Origin: Deinococcus aerius
GTDB lineage: Bacteria > Deinococcota > Deinococci > Deinococcales > Deinococcaceae
DNA length: 64,000 nt
Direction: 5' to 3'
NCBI RefSeq assembly: GCF_002897375.1
Contig: NZ_BFAG01000006.1
Location: forward strand, 134,001 to 198,000
Shown in pieces: positions 33,890-46,231 of the stretch (the stretch's first letter is position 1; every line of letters starts with the position of its first letter). A program made the translations under genes and the position numbers. The notes beneath the pieces are model-generated. The model did not search any database. It saw only the letters and a list, made by a program, of their open reading frames with translations, and was not told where the DNA came from.

Positions 33890-34243
33890 CTACTCAGCCT
33901 TCTGTACTACGCAGAACCGGTTGCCGTCCGGGTCGGCAAGGACGACGTAGTCCGCGTCCGGCTCGTACCGCCAGTCCACCCGCCCGGCCCCCAGCCCCAG
34001 CAGCCGCTCGACCTCCGCCGCCTGGTCCCCGGCGTACAGGTCGAGGTGGTGCCTGCGGTGCGTTTTCGCCTCGGAGGTCACGAGCTTGAGGGCGAGTTGC
34101 ACGCCGGACCGCGCCCGCGGCACGAGCACCGCCCAGTCGTCCTCCGGCTCCTCGCGCGGGCGGTAGTCGAGCGCCGCGCACCAGAACGCCACGGCCCGCG
34201 GCACGTCCCGCACGCCCCACACGATGGACCCGATTCGCAGCAT
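33890..34243 (-). CDS. VOC-family (glyoxalase/dioxygenase fold) protein
   Basis: This 117-residue protein is a single vicinal-oxygen-chelate pair of beta-alpha-beta-beta-beta modules. It starts IGSIVWGVRDVPRAVAFWCAALDYRPRE and ends YVVLADPDGNRFCVVQ, the common signature of glyoxalase-like proteins. HHLDLYAGD supplies a His that could bind metal. The family includes antibiotic-binding proteins and small dioxygenases; the function is open. Confidence 0.8.
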   Translation of the reverse strand: MLRIGSIVWGVRDVPRAVAFWCAALDYRPREEPEDDWAVLVPRARSGVQLALKLVTSEAKTHRRHHLDLYAGDQAAEVERLLGLGAGRVDWRYEPDADYVVLADPDGNRFCVVQKAE

Positions 34244-34311
34244 GGGTCAGTATGGCCTGCCGGGGCTGGACTTTGGCACGCGCCCCACCTCCGGGGCCGT
34301 CCCGCTTGCGC

Positions 34312-34317
34312 TAGCTT
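34312..34317 (+). promoter_or_regulatory. priA leaderless -10 box
   Basis: TAGCTT ends seven bases before GTG 34325. This supports the short start of priA over the upstream open frame that runs through the VOC gene on the other strand. Confidence 0.5.
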
Positions 34318-34324
34318 CGGGCGC

Positions 34325-36835
<2,511 letters not shown>

Positions 36836-37180
36836 GAAGGGCACGTTCTCCTCCTGCGCGAGACTTGCAGGGCCGCGAAGCACAGGGTCGGGGAGAGGGG
36901 CGCGCGGGAGGCGAAACGGTCACAGCGGGCTCTGGAGAGACTCCAATTGGCTCTGAAGGCCCGGCCTCTCCCCGGGGGACGCTTGATGTGCAACACGAGA
37001 AACGCCGTTTGATACAAGGTTCTTTCTCCCTCCTGGTGGGGGAGGGGGGTGACGAGCGCAGCTCGCCCTCGCGCTGGACAACGAAAAGGCCGCTTCACCC
37101 AGCTTCTCCTTTCGCCTCAAGCGTTCAGGGGGAGGGGCGAAAAAGTTCTTGCTGGACGCCTTCTATTCCTCCTCGCCCGC
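36836..37180. other. Gene-free spacer after priA with a MITE-like repeat
   Basis: No gene is supported in these 345 bp. The right part is the MITE-like element listed separately. The left part, around 36850-36970, is a G/A-rich stretch with no recognisable feature. Confidence 0.5.
36980..37123 (+). mobile_element. MITE-like element, copy 1
   Basis: The left terminus CGCTTGATGTGCAA (36980-36993) is the exact inverse of the right terminus of copy 2 at 63.7 kb; here the right terminus (37110-37123) is degraded to TTTCGCCTCAAGCG. The interior matches copy 2: TTCTCCCTC near 37024, a GAGCGCAGCTCGCCCTCG hairpin and ACAACGAAAAGGCC. No protein is encoded. The family call rests on two full copies in this window. 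Confidence 0.65.
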
Positions 37181-38209
37181 CTACCCGCCGCCCAACGCTG
37201 CCAGCAGGGCCTCCAACTCCCCCTCCGTTGCGGCGACGCTGGGAAGGATGAACCGCTCCAGGACGGTGAGGTTGGCCTCGTCCTGCTCCGGCCTGGTGTT
37301 CTGGTGCAGGATCATGGTCACGTCCAGGGCCACGTCCTCCAGGGCGCGGCGGCAGAAGTAAAAGCCCAGCACGTCGGGGTCGAGATCCGCGCTTCGACCT
37401 GCGGCGGCCTCGTAGGCGGGCAGGACTTCCGGCAGCCGGGCGTGCAGCATCCACAAGTCGTGTTCGGGCGGCGCGAGCCGGGCCGTCTCCCAGTCGATGA
37501 TCCAGAGATTGCCGCCCGGGTCCCGCATCACGTTGCCGCCATGTGCGTCGGTGTGGCATACAGCGAAGGGGCGGGGACGGGCACGGGCGGCAGCCTGAAA
37601 GGCCCGGGCCTGTGCCAGGAGGCGTTCGAGGACAGGTTCATAGGGAAGCAGGAGGTCACGGAGGGCGCGGACTCCGGGTCTCGTGCCGGGCAGGCCCCCC
37701 CGCAAAAGCTCCAGGTCGCGCCGCAGCCCCTCCTCGAAGGGCAGACCGAAATCCTCCGGGGGCACCGGCAGGCGCGGGACCGCCGCCGTGATCGCCCCCG
37801 TCCCGGCGTGCAGGCGACCGAGAAGGGGCGCGAGTTCATCCATGGCCCCTGTCCACTCCGCCCCCAGGTTGGTTCCCTCAATCCACTCGTGGACCACGAG
37901 CGAGGAGTCCTCCAGGTGGGAGAGGTTGGCCCCCGAGCGGGTCGGCACGGGGCGGGGCACGCGGGGCAGGATGCCCAGCCGCCGCAGCGCGCGCAGGAGC
38001 GGCACCTCCGCCAAAATTCGCTCCCTGACCTCAGCGCCGTAAGCCGTCCCCGGCAGCACCTTGACGAAGACGCACCCCTCCGCCCCCTCGACCCGGTAGG
38101 CGGGGGCCGTCCCTCCGGGCAGGAACGTGACTGTATCCAGCTCCAGGCCATAGGCCGACCCCAGGACCCGCAGAAGGGCCGCGTGGTCGAGGGGGAGTTC
38201 GGCGCTCAT
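37181..38209 (-). CDS. APH-family phosphotransferase, second copy
   Basis: This 342-residue kinase-fold protein has the catalytic loop VCHTDAHGGNVM and the metal site LWIIDWETARL. The N-lobe has CVFVKVLPG, with a Lys in the ATP-binding position, and VVHEWIEGTNL in the hinge. It is only distantly similar to the kinase at 5.3 kb. The ATG at 38209 follows TACTCT (38222-38217 on the minus strand) by seven bases. The substrate may be a homoserine-like or choline-like alcohol, or an antibiotic; the sequence does not decide. Confidence 0.85.
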   Translation of the reverse strand: MSAELPLDHAALLRVLGSAYGLELDTVTFLPGGTAPAYRVEGAEGCVFVKVLPGTAYGAEVRERILAEVPLLRALRRLGILPRVPRPVPTRSGANLSHLEDSSLVVHEWIEGTNLGAEWTGAMDELAPLLGRLHAGTGAITAAVPRLPVPPEDFGLPFEEGLRRDLELLRGGLPGTRPGVRALRDLLLPYEPVLERLLAQARAFQAAARARPRPFAVCHTDAHGGNVMRDPGGNLWIIDWETARLAPPEHDLWMLHARLPEVLPAYEAAAGRSADLDPDVLGFYFCRRALEDVALDVTMILHQNTRPEQDEANLTVLERFILPSVAATEGELEALLAALGGG

Positions 38210-38259
38210 GTCCTCCCAGAGTAACGGGGAGCCTTCCTAATTCCTTCCTTGACCTTCCC

Positions 38260-38287
38260 CTGACCGCCTGTCCCGCTGGGCTAGACT
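38260..38287 (+). promoter_or_regulatory. Promoter of the metallophosphoesterase gene, leaderless
   Basis: CTGACC at 38260-38265 and TAGACT at 38282-38287 are 16 bp apart. The -10 box ends seven bases before the ATG at 38295. Confidence 0.55.
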
Positions 38288-38294
38288 GCCCCCC

Positions 38295-39029
<735 letters not shown>

Positions 39030-39032
39030 AAA

Positions 39033-39059
39033 GACCCCACACGCGGCGGGGCCTTTTTT
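39033..39059 (+). terminator. Rho-independent terminator after the phosphoesterase gene
   Basis: A GACCCC/GGGGCC stem with a nine-base CG-rich loop is followed by TTTTTT, beginning three bases after the stop. Confidence 0.6.
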
Positions 39060-39083
39060 GACTACGCGGTTCTACGGCGAGGC

Positions 39084-39168
39084 TCTCAAAGGTTGTCCCC
39101 CTGAGCAACGCGAAGGGTCTCGCCTGGAGATCCTTCGCCCTCGCTCAGCATGACGAGGGTTTCTGCCC
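39084..39168 (+). repeat. REP-like hairpin repeat, copy 1
   Basis: CTCAAAGGTTGTC, then CCCTGAGCAACGCGAAGG, GGAGATCCTTCGCC and TCGCTCAGCATGACGAGGG. The CTGAGC...GCTCAG and CGAAG...CTTCG segments form a long stem. A second copy lies at 51.7 kb. Confidence 0.6.
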
Positions 39169-39188
39169 TCCGCCTGAGGCGGCACAAG

Positions 39189-39989
39189 TCATGCGCCCAC
39201 TTCCCCCCGCTCCCGCATCCTCGCCGCCAGCTTCGAGGGCTCCAGGAGGCTCGCCCCGGCCCCGTAGCGGCGCCTCACGGCGGACTGCACGAGCCAGATG
39301 GCGAGGGCCACCCCGATCAGGCTGATGACCATGCCGGGCACGCGCATGATGGCGTTGACCTCGGCGACCTGGGCGTTGAAGGCGTCGGTACCGAACTTGG
39401 CGGTCACGCGCCCGTAGTTCACGATGCTGTTCACCACGCCGCCGATGAGGTCCACGACGGCGAAGGCGACGGTGCCCAGCACGAGGCCCCGGTGAACGAC
39501 GGGGTCGCGCATGGCCTGCTGGGTGGCTGCCCGGTCCTCCGGCTTCTCGCCGATGCTGGCGGCGTCCAGAAAGACGCGGAAGAGGGGCACGCTCGTCAGG
39601 GCGCTGAGCAGGAACAGCACCCCCGTCAGGTAGGAGCGGGCGCTGTCCTTGATCGCGTACCAGAAGCCGTCCACATACCAGAAGGCGAGCGCGCCGGAGA
39701 AGATCGCCCCCGCCCCGCCGATCAGGGCGACCGGGCTGACGTTGCGGTTCACGAACAGGTCGATCAGCACGTACGCGACGGGGATCAGCGCGGCGATCAG
39801 GTACGCCCGGATATTGCCCGCCGTGCCCCCGCCCAGCAGTTCCGCCACGCTGATCCCGCTCCCCAGCATGTTCGGGCTCAGGATCAGGATGGGGATGACG
39901 AGGGTGAAGACGAGGTCCCAGACGGTTTTGGGGATGCCCGGGCGGGGTTTGGGAGAGGCAGCGGGGCGGGGAGTCTGCGGGGCGGTCAT
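39189..39989 (-). CDS. VC0807-family integral membrane protein
   Basis: This 266-residue protein starts at ATG 39989. After a Pro-rich cytoplasmic start it has at least six hydrophobic segments, beginning TVWDLVFTLVIPILILS, then AYLIAALIPVAYVLIDLFVNRNVSPVALIGGAGAIFSGALAFWY. Charged AASIGEKPED forms a loop. This resembles the VC0807 family, which is related to intracellular-septation-like membrane proteins and has no known function. The longer frame reading into upstream repeats is not supported. Confidence 0.65.
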   Translation of the reverse strand: MTAPQTPRPAASPKPRPGIPKTVWDLVFTLVIPILILSPNMLGSGISVAELLGGGTAGNIRAYLIAALIPVAYVLIDLFVNRNVSPVALIGGAGAIFSGALAFWYVDGFWYAIKDSARSYLTGVLFLLSALTSVPLFRVFLDAASIGEKPEDRAATQQAMRDPVVHRGLVLGTVAFAVVDLIGGVVNSIVNYGRVTAKFGTDAFNAQVAEVNAIMRVPGMVISLIGVALAIWLVQSAVRRRYGAGASLLEPSKLAARMRERGEVGA

Positions 39990-40123
39990 GGGGCGCATTC
40001 TCTCATCCGCAGGTGAGTGGTCAGTAGTGAGTGGGCCGGATGCCGTGGTCATCCCGGCGACTCGACAGGAGGGGAAGGAGAAAGCGACCCTCCACTGACC
40101 ACTCCCCACTTCCCACTGCCCCC

Positions 40124-41539
40124 TCAGTCCTCGTGCCCCTGGGCCGCCTGGCCGCGCTTCCCGCTGACCTCCTCACGCACCTCGGCGATGAAGTAGGTGC
40201 AGGCCTCGGGGCAGGGGATGGCGCCGGGCACCCCCGCGAAGAAGGTGCGGCCCAGCTTCTCCCCGGCCCACAAGCGGGTCTTGAGGCAGCCGCTGCACAC
40301 GTCCCGCGCCACGGCCTCGACCTGCTCGGGGGTGGCCCGCTGCACCTTGGCGTAGATGCCGGTCTGGCGCCGGGCGGTCGTGGGCCAGGGGGTGGGGCGC
40401 AGGGTGTGGCGGTGGTGGGCGTACCCCTCCTCGACCACGGTGGGGTAGAGGTTGTGGACCCCGCGCGGCAGGTCGGCCTCCGACAGCACGGCCCGCCAGC
40501 CGCGCGGCAGGTTGCGGAAGGTGTGGACCGGGCGGTGGTGCCCGCCCTCGTCGCGGCGGGTCAGGTCGCGCAGCCCCTCGGGCGTGACGACGGTGGTGAG
40601 GTCGTCGGCCGGCCGGCCCTCGTCGAGGGCGTGGCGCAGCTCGAACATGCCCGCGTGGGGCGTGATCAGGGCCTCACCCAGCCGCATCCCCTCGCGGGCC
40701 AGGTTCAGGAAGGCGTTCCAGGTCTCCGCGTGCGCCCGGTCCTCGTCGCCGCCCCGCCCTTGCGCCCCGCGCGCCTCCTCGGCGAGGTGCAGGACCACGT
40801 CGGCCACGGCGGGGTGGGTGCCCACCGGTTTGGCGTAGTACACGGTCTGGGGGCCGTGGGGATTCTCGGGAAAACACGTCACCGTCCCCGTCAGGCCCAT
40901 GTCCTCGGGGATGGTCTCCAGGGTGTGCCAGCCCTCCGAGGCGAAGAAGGGGACGACGACCACGCGGGGGGCCTGGACCACCTCCGGCCAGGTGCCCACC
41001 TTGGGGTCCTCGTCCAGGAAGAGGGCGTGGACTTCCGCGAACTGCCCGGAGTTCCGCAGCAGCTCGGCGTTGCGGTAGATCACCCGGTTGGAGTTCTCGT
41101 TGCGGGTGGTGCCGTGGCCCAGCACGATGAGGGCGGTGTCGGCGGCGCTGAGGTCGGGCAGCACCTCGCGCGCCCGGGCCAGGATGACCTCGTTCATGGA
41201 GGGATGGACGCCGTAGGGCAGGGTGTAGCGCACCGTTCGCCCGCCGAGCACCCGCGCGATCCCCTCGGGCGGCACCGGCCCCTGGTGGCCCAGGCCGAGT
41301 TCGCGGGGGATGACCGTCTCGGTGAAGTAGCCCTCCGAGATGAACATGGGGATCACCGTCACGTCGGTGGAGCGGGTGGTCTTGAGGACCTGGCGCAGCG
41401 ACGGCTCCTCCTTCCAGTACCCCTCCACGACCTCGTCGTACAGGCCGCGCTCCCGCAGCAGCTCCGCGTAGCGGTAGACCGCGCCCGCCGACTCGCCGTT
41501 GAGGTGTGAGCCGTGACCGATCAGGACGAGAGAACGCAT
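40124..41539 (-). CDS. CbiX-type sirohydrochlorin cobaltochelatase-like protein with a [4Fe-4S] tail
   Basis: This 471-residue protein has two CbiX/SirB-like chelatase halves: [25 protein letters not shown] and, later, [26 protein letters not shown], each with the metal-binding His. The C-terminal third is a DR2241-type extension ending in [11 protein letters not shown] and [10 protein letters not shown], whose four cysteines would hold a [4Fe-4S] cluster. It should insert cobalt (or another metal) into a tetrapyrrole, with the cluster adding redox or stability control. The ATG at 41539 follows TAGATT (41553-41548 on the minus strand) by eight bases. It diverges from the EF-hand gene. Confidence 0.85.
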   Translation of the reverse strand: MRSLVLIGHGSHLNGESAGAVYRYAELLRERGLYDEVVEGYWKEEPSLRQVLKTTRSTDVTVIPMFISEGYFTETVIPRELGLGHQGPVPPEGIARVLGGRTVRYTLPYGVHPSMNEVILARAREVLPDLSAADTALIVLGHGTTRNENSNRVIYRNAELLRNSGQFAEVHALFLDEDPKVGTWPEVVQAPRVVVVPFFASEGWHTLETIPEDMGLTGTVTCFPENPHGPQTVYYAKPVGTHPAVADVVLHLAEEARGAQGRGGDEDRAHAETWNAFLNLAREGMRLGEALITPHAGMFELRHALDEGRPADDLTTVVTPEGLRDLTRRDEGGHHRPVHTFRNLPRGWRAVLSEADLPRGVHNLYPTVVEEGYAHHRHTLRPTPWPTTARRQTGIYAKVQRATPEQVEAVARDVCSGCLKTRLWAGEKLGRTFFAGVPGAIPCPEACTYFIAEVREEVSGKRGQAAQGHED

Positions 41540-41726
41540 ATGCGGGCAATCTAGCAGCGGCCCACGCGCGCGATTGTCCCACCTCTCGCCCTCAGGGGCG
41601 CCACCTCGGCCATGAACCCGCGTGAAGTGTGCCCTCACGCCTGCCCCGGGGGGCCCGCCTATGGTGAGGGCGTTTCGCCCCCGGTCTGGCGCGTGGTCCA
41701 GACCCCATCCCCACAGGAGGTTTTCC

Positions 41727-42152
41727 ATGTTCTTCGACCAACGCGACCGCCACGAGCAGATGGCCCGCCTCGACCCGCGCGACACCAACATGGACGGGAC
41801 GGTGAGCCCGCAGGAGGCCGCCGCCTACGTCCAGGAGTACCTCCAGAACGCCTCGCCCCAGGAGCGGCAGCAGCTCCTCCAGGAGTATTTCCAGCAGCTT
41901 CCCCCGGATCAGCGCCAGCAGATGGGCGACGCGATGGTGCAGAGCCCCTACAGCCCGGTCCAGCAGGTCCGTTACGACGACCCGAACGACCTGGCCGACG
42001 CCTACACCCGCACGGCGCAGGCGCCCACCCAGGATGGCCGCAGCCCGCTGGAGGCCGCCTTCGCCCCCGGCGGCGCGCTGGGGAACCCGATGGTCAAGGC
42101 GGGCCTGGTCGGCCTGGCCGCCATGATCGGCTCGAAGCTGATGCGCCGCTGA
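41727..42152 (+). CDS. Single-EF-hand protein with a C-terminal hydrophobic helix
   Basis: This 141-residue protein starts at ATG 41727 behind AGGAGG. Residues 19-30 read [12 protein letters not shown], a canonical 12-residue calcium-binding EF loop with Asp, Asn, Asp and Glu in the ligand positions. A Gln/Glu-rich helical stretch (about residues 34-70) follows, then a spacer, and finally a short hydrophobic helix ([18 protein letters not shown]) that may insert in a membrane. No signal peptide is visible. It is divergent from the CbiX-like gene. The function is unknown, but calcium binding is well supported by the loop. Confidence 0.65.
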   Translation: MFFDQRDRHEQMARLDPRDTNMDGTVSPQEAAAYVQEYLQNASPQERQQLLQEYFQQLPPDQRQQMGDAMVQSPYSPVQQVRYDDPNDLADAYTRTAQAPTQDGRSPLEAAFAPGGALGNPMVKAGLVGLAAMIGSKLMRR

Positions 42153-42271
42153 GGTCAACCCGAATTCCCGCCCCCCGGCCCAGGTGGTCGGGGGCCTTGC
42201 CTTGCTTGATAAAGGCCGTGGGAACCCGGCGGGACTGCCGCGCCCCGCCCGGGCCGCTAGAATCGCCCGCA

Positions 42272-43357
42272 ATGCCCCTGTCGTACCTCGCGCGCATCGC
42301 CCAGACGCCCGCCCCCACCTTCGAGGAGGGGGAGCGGGCCGACCTGATGGCGCGGCTGTGGGAGGACCTCGGCTACGAGACGGCCCGCGACGAGGTGGGC
42401 AATGTCCTGACCCGCCTCACGCCCCCCGGAACGGAGGGCAAACCCGCCCTGCTCCTCGCCGCGCACCTCGACACCGTGTTCGCGCGCGGCACCGACGTGA
42501 GGGTGCGCGAGGAACGCGGGCGGCTAATCGGGCCGGGCGTGGGCGACAACAGCGCCAGCCTGGCGGTCGTCACGGCCCTGCTGCGCGACCTGCGCGGCCA
42601 CGAGGGGAGGCTGCGCCGCCCGCTGTGGGTCGCCGCCAACGTGGGCGAGGAGGGGCTGGGCGACCTGCGCGGGGCCAAGCACCTCCTCGCCCGGCACCGC
42701 GAGCGGCTGGGGGCCTTTATCGCCGTGGACGGCTACCTGGGGGTGGCGGTGACCCGGGCGGTGGGCGTGCGGCGCTACCGGGCCATCTTTCTGGGACCGG
42801 GGGGCCACTCCTGGGGCGACCAGGCCCCCAGCGCCCTGCACGCCCTCGGGGTGGCGATCCACGACCTGTACGCGCTGCCCCGACCGGTCTCGCCGCGCAC
42901 CACGCTGAACGTGGGCCTGGCCTCCGGGGGCACGAGCGTCAACTCCATCGCGGGGAGCGCCGAGCTGCTGCTCGACCTGCGCTCGCTCGACCCGGAGGCC
43001 CTCGACGAACTCGACACCCGGGCGCAGGGGGCCCTGCACGCCGCCGCCCGCCAGGCCGGGGTCAGCCTGCGGCTGGAGCGCGTCGGCGACCGGCCCGGCG
43101 GCGACCTGCGCTCGCAGCCCCTCCTCGACCTCGCGCGGGAGGCGGCCCGGGAGGTCCACACCGACCTGCGCCTGGCGTCGAGCAGCACCGACGCGAACGC
43201 CGCCGCCCCCCACGGCCTCCCCGCCATCGCCTTGGGCGTCTACCGCGGCGGCAACGCCCACCGCGAGGACGAGTGGGTGCAGGCGAGCAGCTTGGGTCCG
43301 GGCCTGCGCTTCCTGCGCCGGGTGGTGGACCTGTACCAGCGCCGCCCGCTGGGGTAG
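42272..43357 (+). CDS. M20-family metallopeptidase (PepT/CPG2-like)
   Basis: This 361-residue protein has the M20 architecture: LAAHLDTVFARG gives the first His and Asp of the metal site, GVGDNSAS the bridging Asp, and ANVGEEGLGDLRG the Glu pair. The dimerisation domain begins around GPGGHSWGD. The late ligand His is in GGNAHREDEWV. Such enzymes remove amino acids from small peptides or cleave amide bonds. TAGAAT (42258-42263) ends eight bases before the ATG at 42272, giving a leaderless start. The longer upstream frame overlaps the EF-hand gene and is not coding. Confidence 0.88.
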   Translation: MPLSYLARIAQTPAPTFEEGERADLMARLWEDLGYETARDEVGNVLTRLTPPGTEGKPALLLAAHLDTVFARGTDVRVREERGRLIGPGVGDNSASLAVVTALLRDLRGHEGRLRRPLWVAANVGEEGLGDLRGAKHLLARHRERLGAFIAVDGYLGVAVTRAVGVRRYRAIFLGPGGHSWGDQAPSALHALGVAIHDLYALPRPVSPRTTLNVGLASGGTSVNSIAGSAELLLDLRSLDPEALDELDTRAQGALHAAARQAGVSLRLERVGDRPGGDLRSQPLLDLAREAAREVHTDLRLASSSTDANAAAPHGLPAIALGVYRGGNAHREDEWVQASSLGPGLRFLRRVVDLYQRRPLG

Positions 43358-43733
43358 GGGGAGGGGCTGGTCGTCCGGGGTGGGGGAACGTCCTCAGAGC
43401 CTCTGCGAGGGGGAAGTCCCTTGGGACGAATCAATTCTCCCGCTCCCCCTGCGGGGCCGGCCTTAACCGGGCTCCTCCTGGCCCCGGATGCCCAACCCGA
43501 TCACGTCCGCCAGGGGGAGCTGATTTTTGTTCTTCTCCACGGTCTCTTCCCTGAGGGAGGTTGCGTAACCTGCCCGGCCCATTTGGAAGGGCATGGACAG
43601 ACCTCGCGCGGATGCCTCCCGATCTGAAGCTTTCCCAAACCCTGCCCCCCCAATTCTCACCCCCTTTTTGTGACTCCTGCGGCATTCGCGCCCCACCAAC
43701 TTCCCATCTGTTCCCAGCAGAATAGAAGGACCC
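43358..43733. other. Gene-free spacer between the peptidase and protease genes
   Basis: About 375 bp with several imperfect GC-rich palindromes and a T-rich run near 43523, but no convincing gene, RNA or complete repeat. A TAGAAG box near 43722 lies shortly before the ATG at 43734. Confidence 0.35.
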
Positions 43734-45068
43734 ATGACTGCCACCCCGCGCCGCGTCCCGGCTCTTCGCCCGTCGGCCCAACGTGTGTCCACCCTGCTTG
43801 CCGCCACGGCCCTGCTCACGTCCGGGCTGTTCGGCCCCGGCACGCTCGCGCAGACGGGGACGCTCCCGTCGCCCGCGCAGGCGATCTACGACGAGGTGAA
43901 CCTGCTGCTGCAGGGCGAGTACGGGGGGCTGTCCACGGTGGACCGCCCGGCCCTGACGCGCGAGTACCAGGGGCGGCTGGACGCGGCGTGCGCCCCCGAG
44001 CCCACGACCTGCCCGGCCGAAAAGGCCTACCCGGTGCTGGAGGCCGAGATCACGGCGCTGGGCGACGAACACAGCTTCTTCCAGACGCCCGAGGACTTCC
44101 AGGATTTCGTGGCGAGCGCGACGGGCGGCAACCGGCGGCAGTTCGGGGTGAAGCTGGCGAAGCTCGACGGCGAGAGCCGGGTGGTGCTGGAGGTCGTGCC
44201 CCAGAGCGCCGCCGAGGAGGCGGGCCTGATGCGCGGGGACCTGCTCGTCAGTCTGGACGGCAAACCCTACACCTACGAGGCGCTGCGGCAGGCCCGGGTG
44301 GACGGGCGGACGATCTCGCTGGGGCTGGAGCGGGCCGGGCAATCCCTCACGGTGAGCCTCACGTCGCGCGACAGCAGCACCCGCGACCTGCCGCGGCTGA
44401 GTTTTGCGGGGGCGGGGAACAACGTGGCGGTGCTGCGGATTCCCACCTTCCTGGCGGGCGGCGGGGTGGCGCAGCGGGTCCACGACCTCGTTGCGGAGGC
44501 GCGGACGCGCGGGGCGCAGGGCATGATCGTGGACCTGCGCGGCAACACGGGCGGCAGCCTGGCCGAGTGTGACAGCTCGGTGGGCGCCTTTGTCCCCACC
44601 TTCGTGCGGGTGGCCCGCGGCCCCGAGGGCGATTCCCGAACGCTCGTGAGCCGGGGCGCCCGGGTGGAGGACGGCCGGAGTGCCGGGGGCGTGCGCAACC
44701 CGCAGCTCTGGACCGGGCCGCTCGCCGTGCTGGTGGACGAGGGCAGCGCGTCGTGCAGCGAGTTCTTCGCCTACGAGGTGCAGTACGCCGCGCGCGGCCC
44801 GATCATCGGCGAGACGACGGCGGGCGTGGGCAACACCGCGACCCGCATCTTCCCGGTCGGGCAGGACGCCGCGCTGCAACTCACCATCCTGCACTACGCC
44901 AAACCCGACGGCACGCCCTACCCGGTGCGCGTGACCCCCAACCAGCTCCGCGACCAGACCGAGGAGGACACTCGGCTCCTCACCCGCGGGCAGGACACCC
45001 TGCTCAACCTCGGCGTGCAGGCGCTCGCCACCGCCCCCACGATCACCCAGGACCGCAGGCTGCCCTGA
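43734..45068 (+). CDS. Secreted S41-family peptidase with PDZ domain
   Basis: This 444-residue exported protein has an N-terminal signal helix around residues 18-39 (TLLAATALLTSGLFGPGTLAQ). A PDZ domain is recognisable from FGVKLAKLDGESRVVLEVVPQSAAEEAGLMRGDLLVSLDGKPY. The S41 core has GMIVDLRGNTGGSL and the Ser-containing VDEGSASCSEFFAYEV. The usual catalytic Lys of CtpA-type enzymes (SFGKG) reads AGVGNT here, so catalysis must use another base or is lost. Two cysteines in ACAPEPTTC may form a disulfide. It is a tail-specific-protease-like enzyme of the periplasm. Confidence 0.85.
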   Translation: MTATPRRVPALRPSAQRVSTLLAATALLTSGLFGPGTLAQTGTLPSPAQAIYDEVNLLLQGEYGGLSTVDRPALTREYQGRLDAACAPEPTTCPAEKAYPVLEAEITALGDEHSFFQTPEDFQDFVASATGGNRRQFGVKLAKLDGESRVVLEVVPQSAAEEAGLMRGDLLVSLDGKPYTYEALRQARVDGRTISLGLERAGQSLTVSLTSRDSSTRDLPRLSFAGAGNNVAVLRIPTFLAGGGVAQRVHDLVAEARTRGAQGMIVDLRGNTGGSLAECDSSVGAFVPTFVRVARGPEGDSRTLVSRGARVEDGRSAGGVRNPQLWTGPLAVLVDEGSASCSEFFAYEVQYAARGPIIGETTAGVGNTATRIFPVGQDAALQLTILHYAKPDGTPYPVRVTPNQLRDQTEEDTRLLTRGQDTLLNLGVQALATAPTITQDRRLP

Positions 45069-45157
45069 GGCGCGGGCGCAACTGAACGCTCCGGTGAACG
45101 CCTGCCGGGGGGTGTTCTCCCACAGCAGGAGGATCACCCACCATGAGAGGATGGTTC

Positions 45158-45559
45158 ATGGATTCCCTGCTCCAGGATCTGCGTGCCCTGTCCCAGTTCG
45201 ATCCACGGGCGCTGTACCGCGTCTCGACGGCGAGCGGCGAGCATTTCTACGCGGGTCACCGGGGCGTCGATCCCCGGGGGTTGCCGGACACGCCGCGGGT
45301 TCACCTCTCGGTCATGCCCCAGGAGCAAAGCGCGCTGTGGACCCGGGGTGACGGCCCGAACCTGGTGCTGCACCTGATGGGTTGGGCAGCCCTGCAAAAC
45401 CACCGCGTCCGGCTGGAGGCCGTCAACGAGTTCGACGAGCGGGGCGATCACCTCGTCTACGAGGCCAGCCTGCACGCCGTGGACTCGGTCGCTTCGGCCC
45501 GCGCGGGTGATCCTCTCAGGGCGCTGCTGCGGGTCCTCGTGCGGGCCCACGTGGGGTAG
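45158..45559 (+). CDS. Small protein of unknown function
   Basis: This 133-residue protein has no recognised family. I favour the ATG at 45158 because AGAGGA lies about six bases upstream; the ATG at 45143 is the alternative. It contains beta-like segments (VHLSVMPQEQSALW, NLVLHLMGWAALQNHRVRLEAVNEF) and an Arg/Leu-rich end. It is convergent with a membrane-protein gene 12 bp away. Confidence 0.5.
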   Translation: MDSLLQDLRALSQFDPRALYRVSTASGEHFYAGHRGVDPRGLPDTPRVHLSVMPQEQSALWTRGDGPNLVLHLMGWAALQNHRVRLEAVNEFDERGDHLVYEASLHAVDSVASARAGDPLRALLRVLVRAHVG

Positions 45560-45571
45560 CCGGGCCCCGGC

Positions 45572-45964
45572 CTACAGCCGCCGCGGGCGCCGCCCCGTCA
45601 GCCAGCCCAGTCCCAGCCCCAGCACGGCGGGCAGCGTGAACAGCAGCAGGAAGCCCGCCGCGTTGCTGTCCCCGATCATGTTGCCCAGCGGGCGGCCCAG
45701 CAGGGCGTTGACCGGGCTGCCCAGCCAGGCGAGGACCGTCCAGAACCAGCCCTCCAGGCCGCGCGCCTCGGCCACGTTCTCCAGCCAGCGCACGCCCAGC
45801 AGGCCCAACGTCTGCACGGCCAGCGCGGGGAGCAGCACCAGCACGGCCCGCGGCCCCCGCTCGGCCCGGCCCGCCAGGAAGCCCAGCGCTAGCGGCCCCA
45901 CCACCGGCACCCAGCCCACCACCAGCGCGACGAGCAGCAGCATGAAGACGTTGACCCAGACCAT
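45572..45964 (-). CDS. Membrane protein of unknown function
   Basis: This 130-residue protein starts at ATG 45964, with TACACT six bases upstream on the minus strand. It has four hydrophobic helices: VFMLLLVALVVGWVPVVGPLALGFLAG, VLVLLPALAVQTLGLLGV, a region around WFWTVLAWLGSPVN and FLLLFTLPAVLGLGLGWLTG. A GPLALGFLAGR motif resembles DUF5518-like small membrane proteins, but this is not certain. Confidence 0.55.
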   Translation of the reverse strand: MVWVNVFMLLLVALVVGWVPVVGPLALGFLAGRAERGPRAVLVLLPALAVQTLGLLGVRWLENVAEARGLEGWFWTVLAWLGSPVNALLGRPLGNMIGDSNAAGFLLLFTLPAVLGLGLGWLTGRRPRRL

Positions 45965-46231
45965 GGGGAAAGTGTAACGGGCAGGGATGAGCCACCCTGA
46001 TTCAGGCCGGTCCTGACATTGTAGGAATTCTTCAACTTCTTCGGAGATGAGGCACAAAGCTACGGGCCGGTTCATAGAGACCTGCGCGGCGGTGAGGTCA
46101 ACCTCAGTTCTCCTTAAGAGCACTTCCACGGGGCAAAGGCGGCGCCTGCCCAAACTGAGGCTTGAGGCGAACGTCGGTTTCTTGTCGCGGTCCTGTTGCC
46201 GTTCGTCATCCGACCTGCCCGGAGGCTTTTC

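Noticed and set aside
43431..43733. Minus-strand coding frame in the spacer before the S41 protease gene
   Set aside because: The sequence is basic and low-complexity, lacks a start signal and runs into antisense of a real gene.
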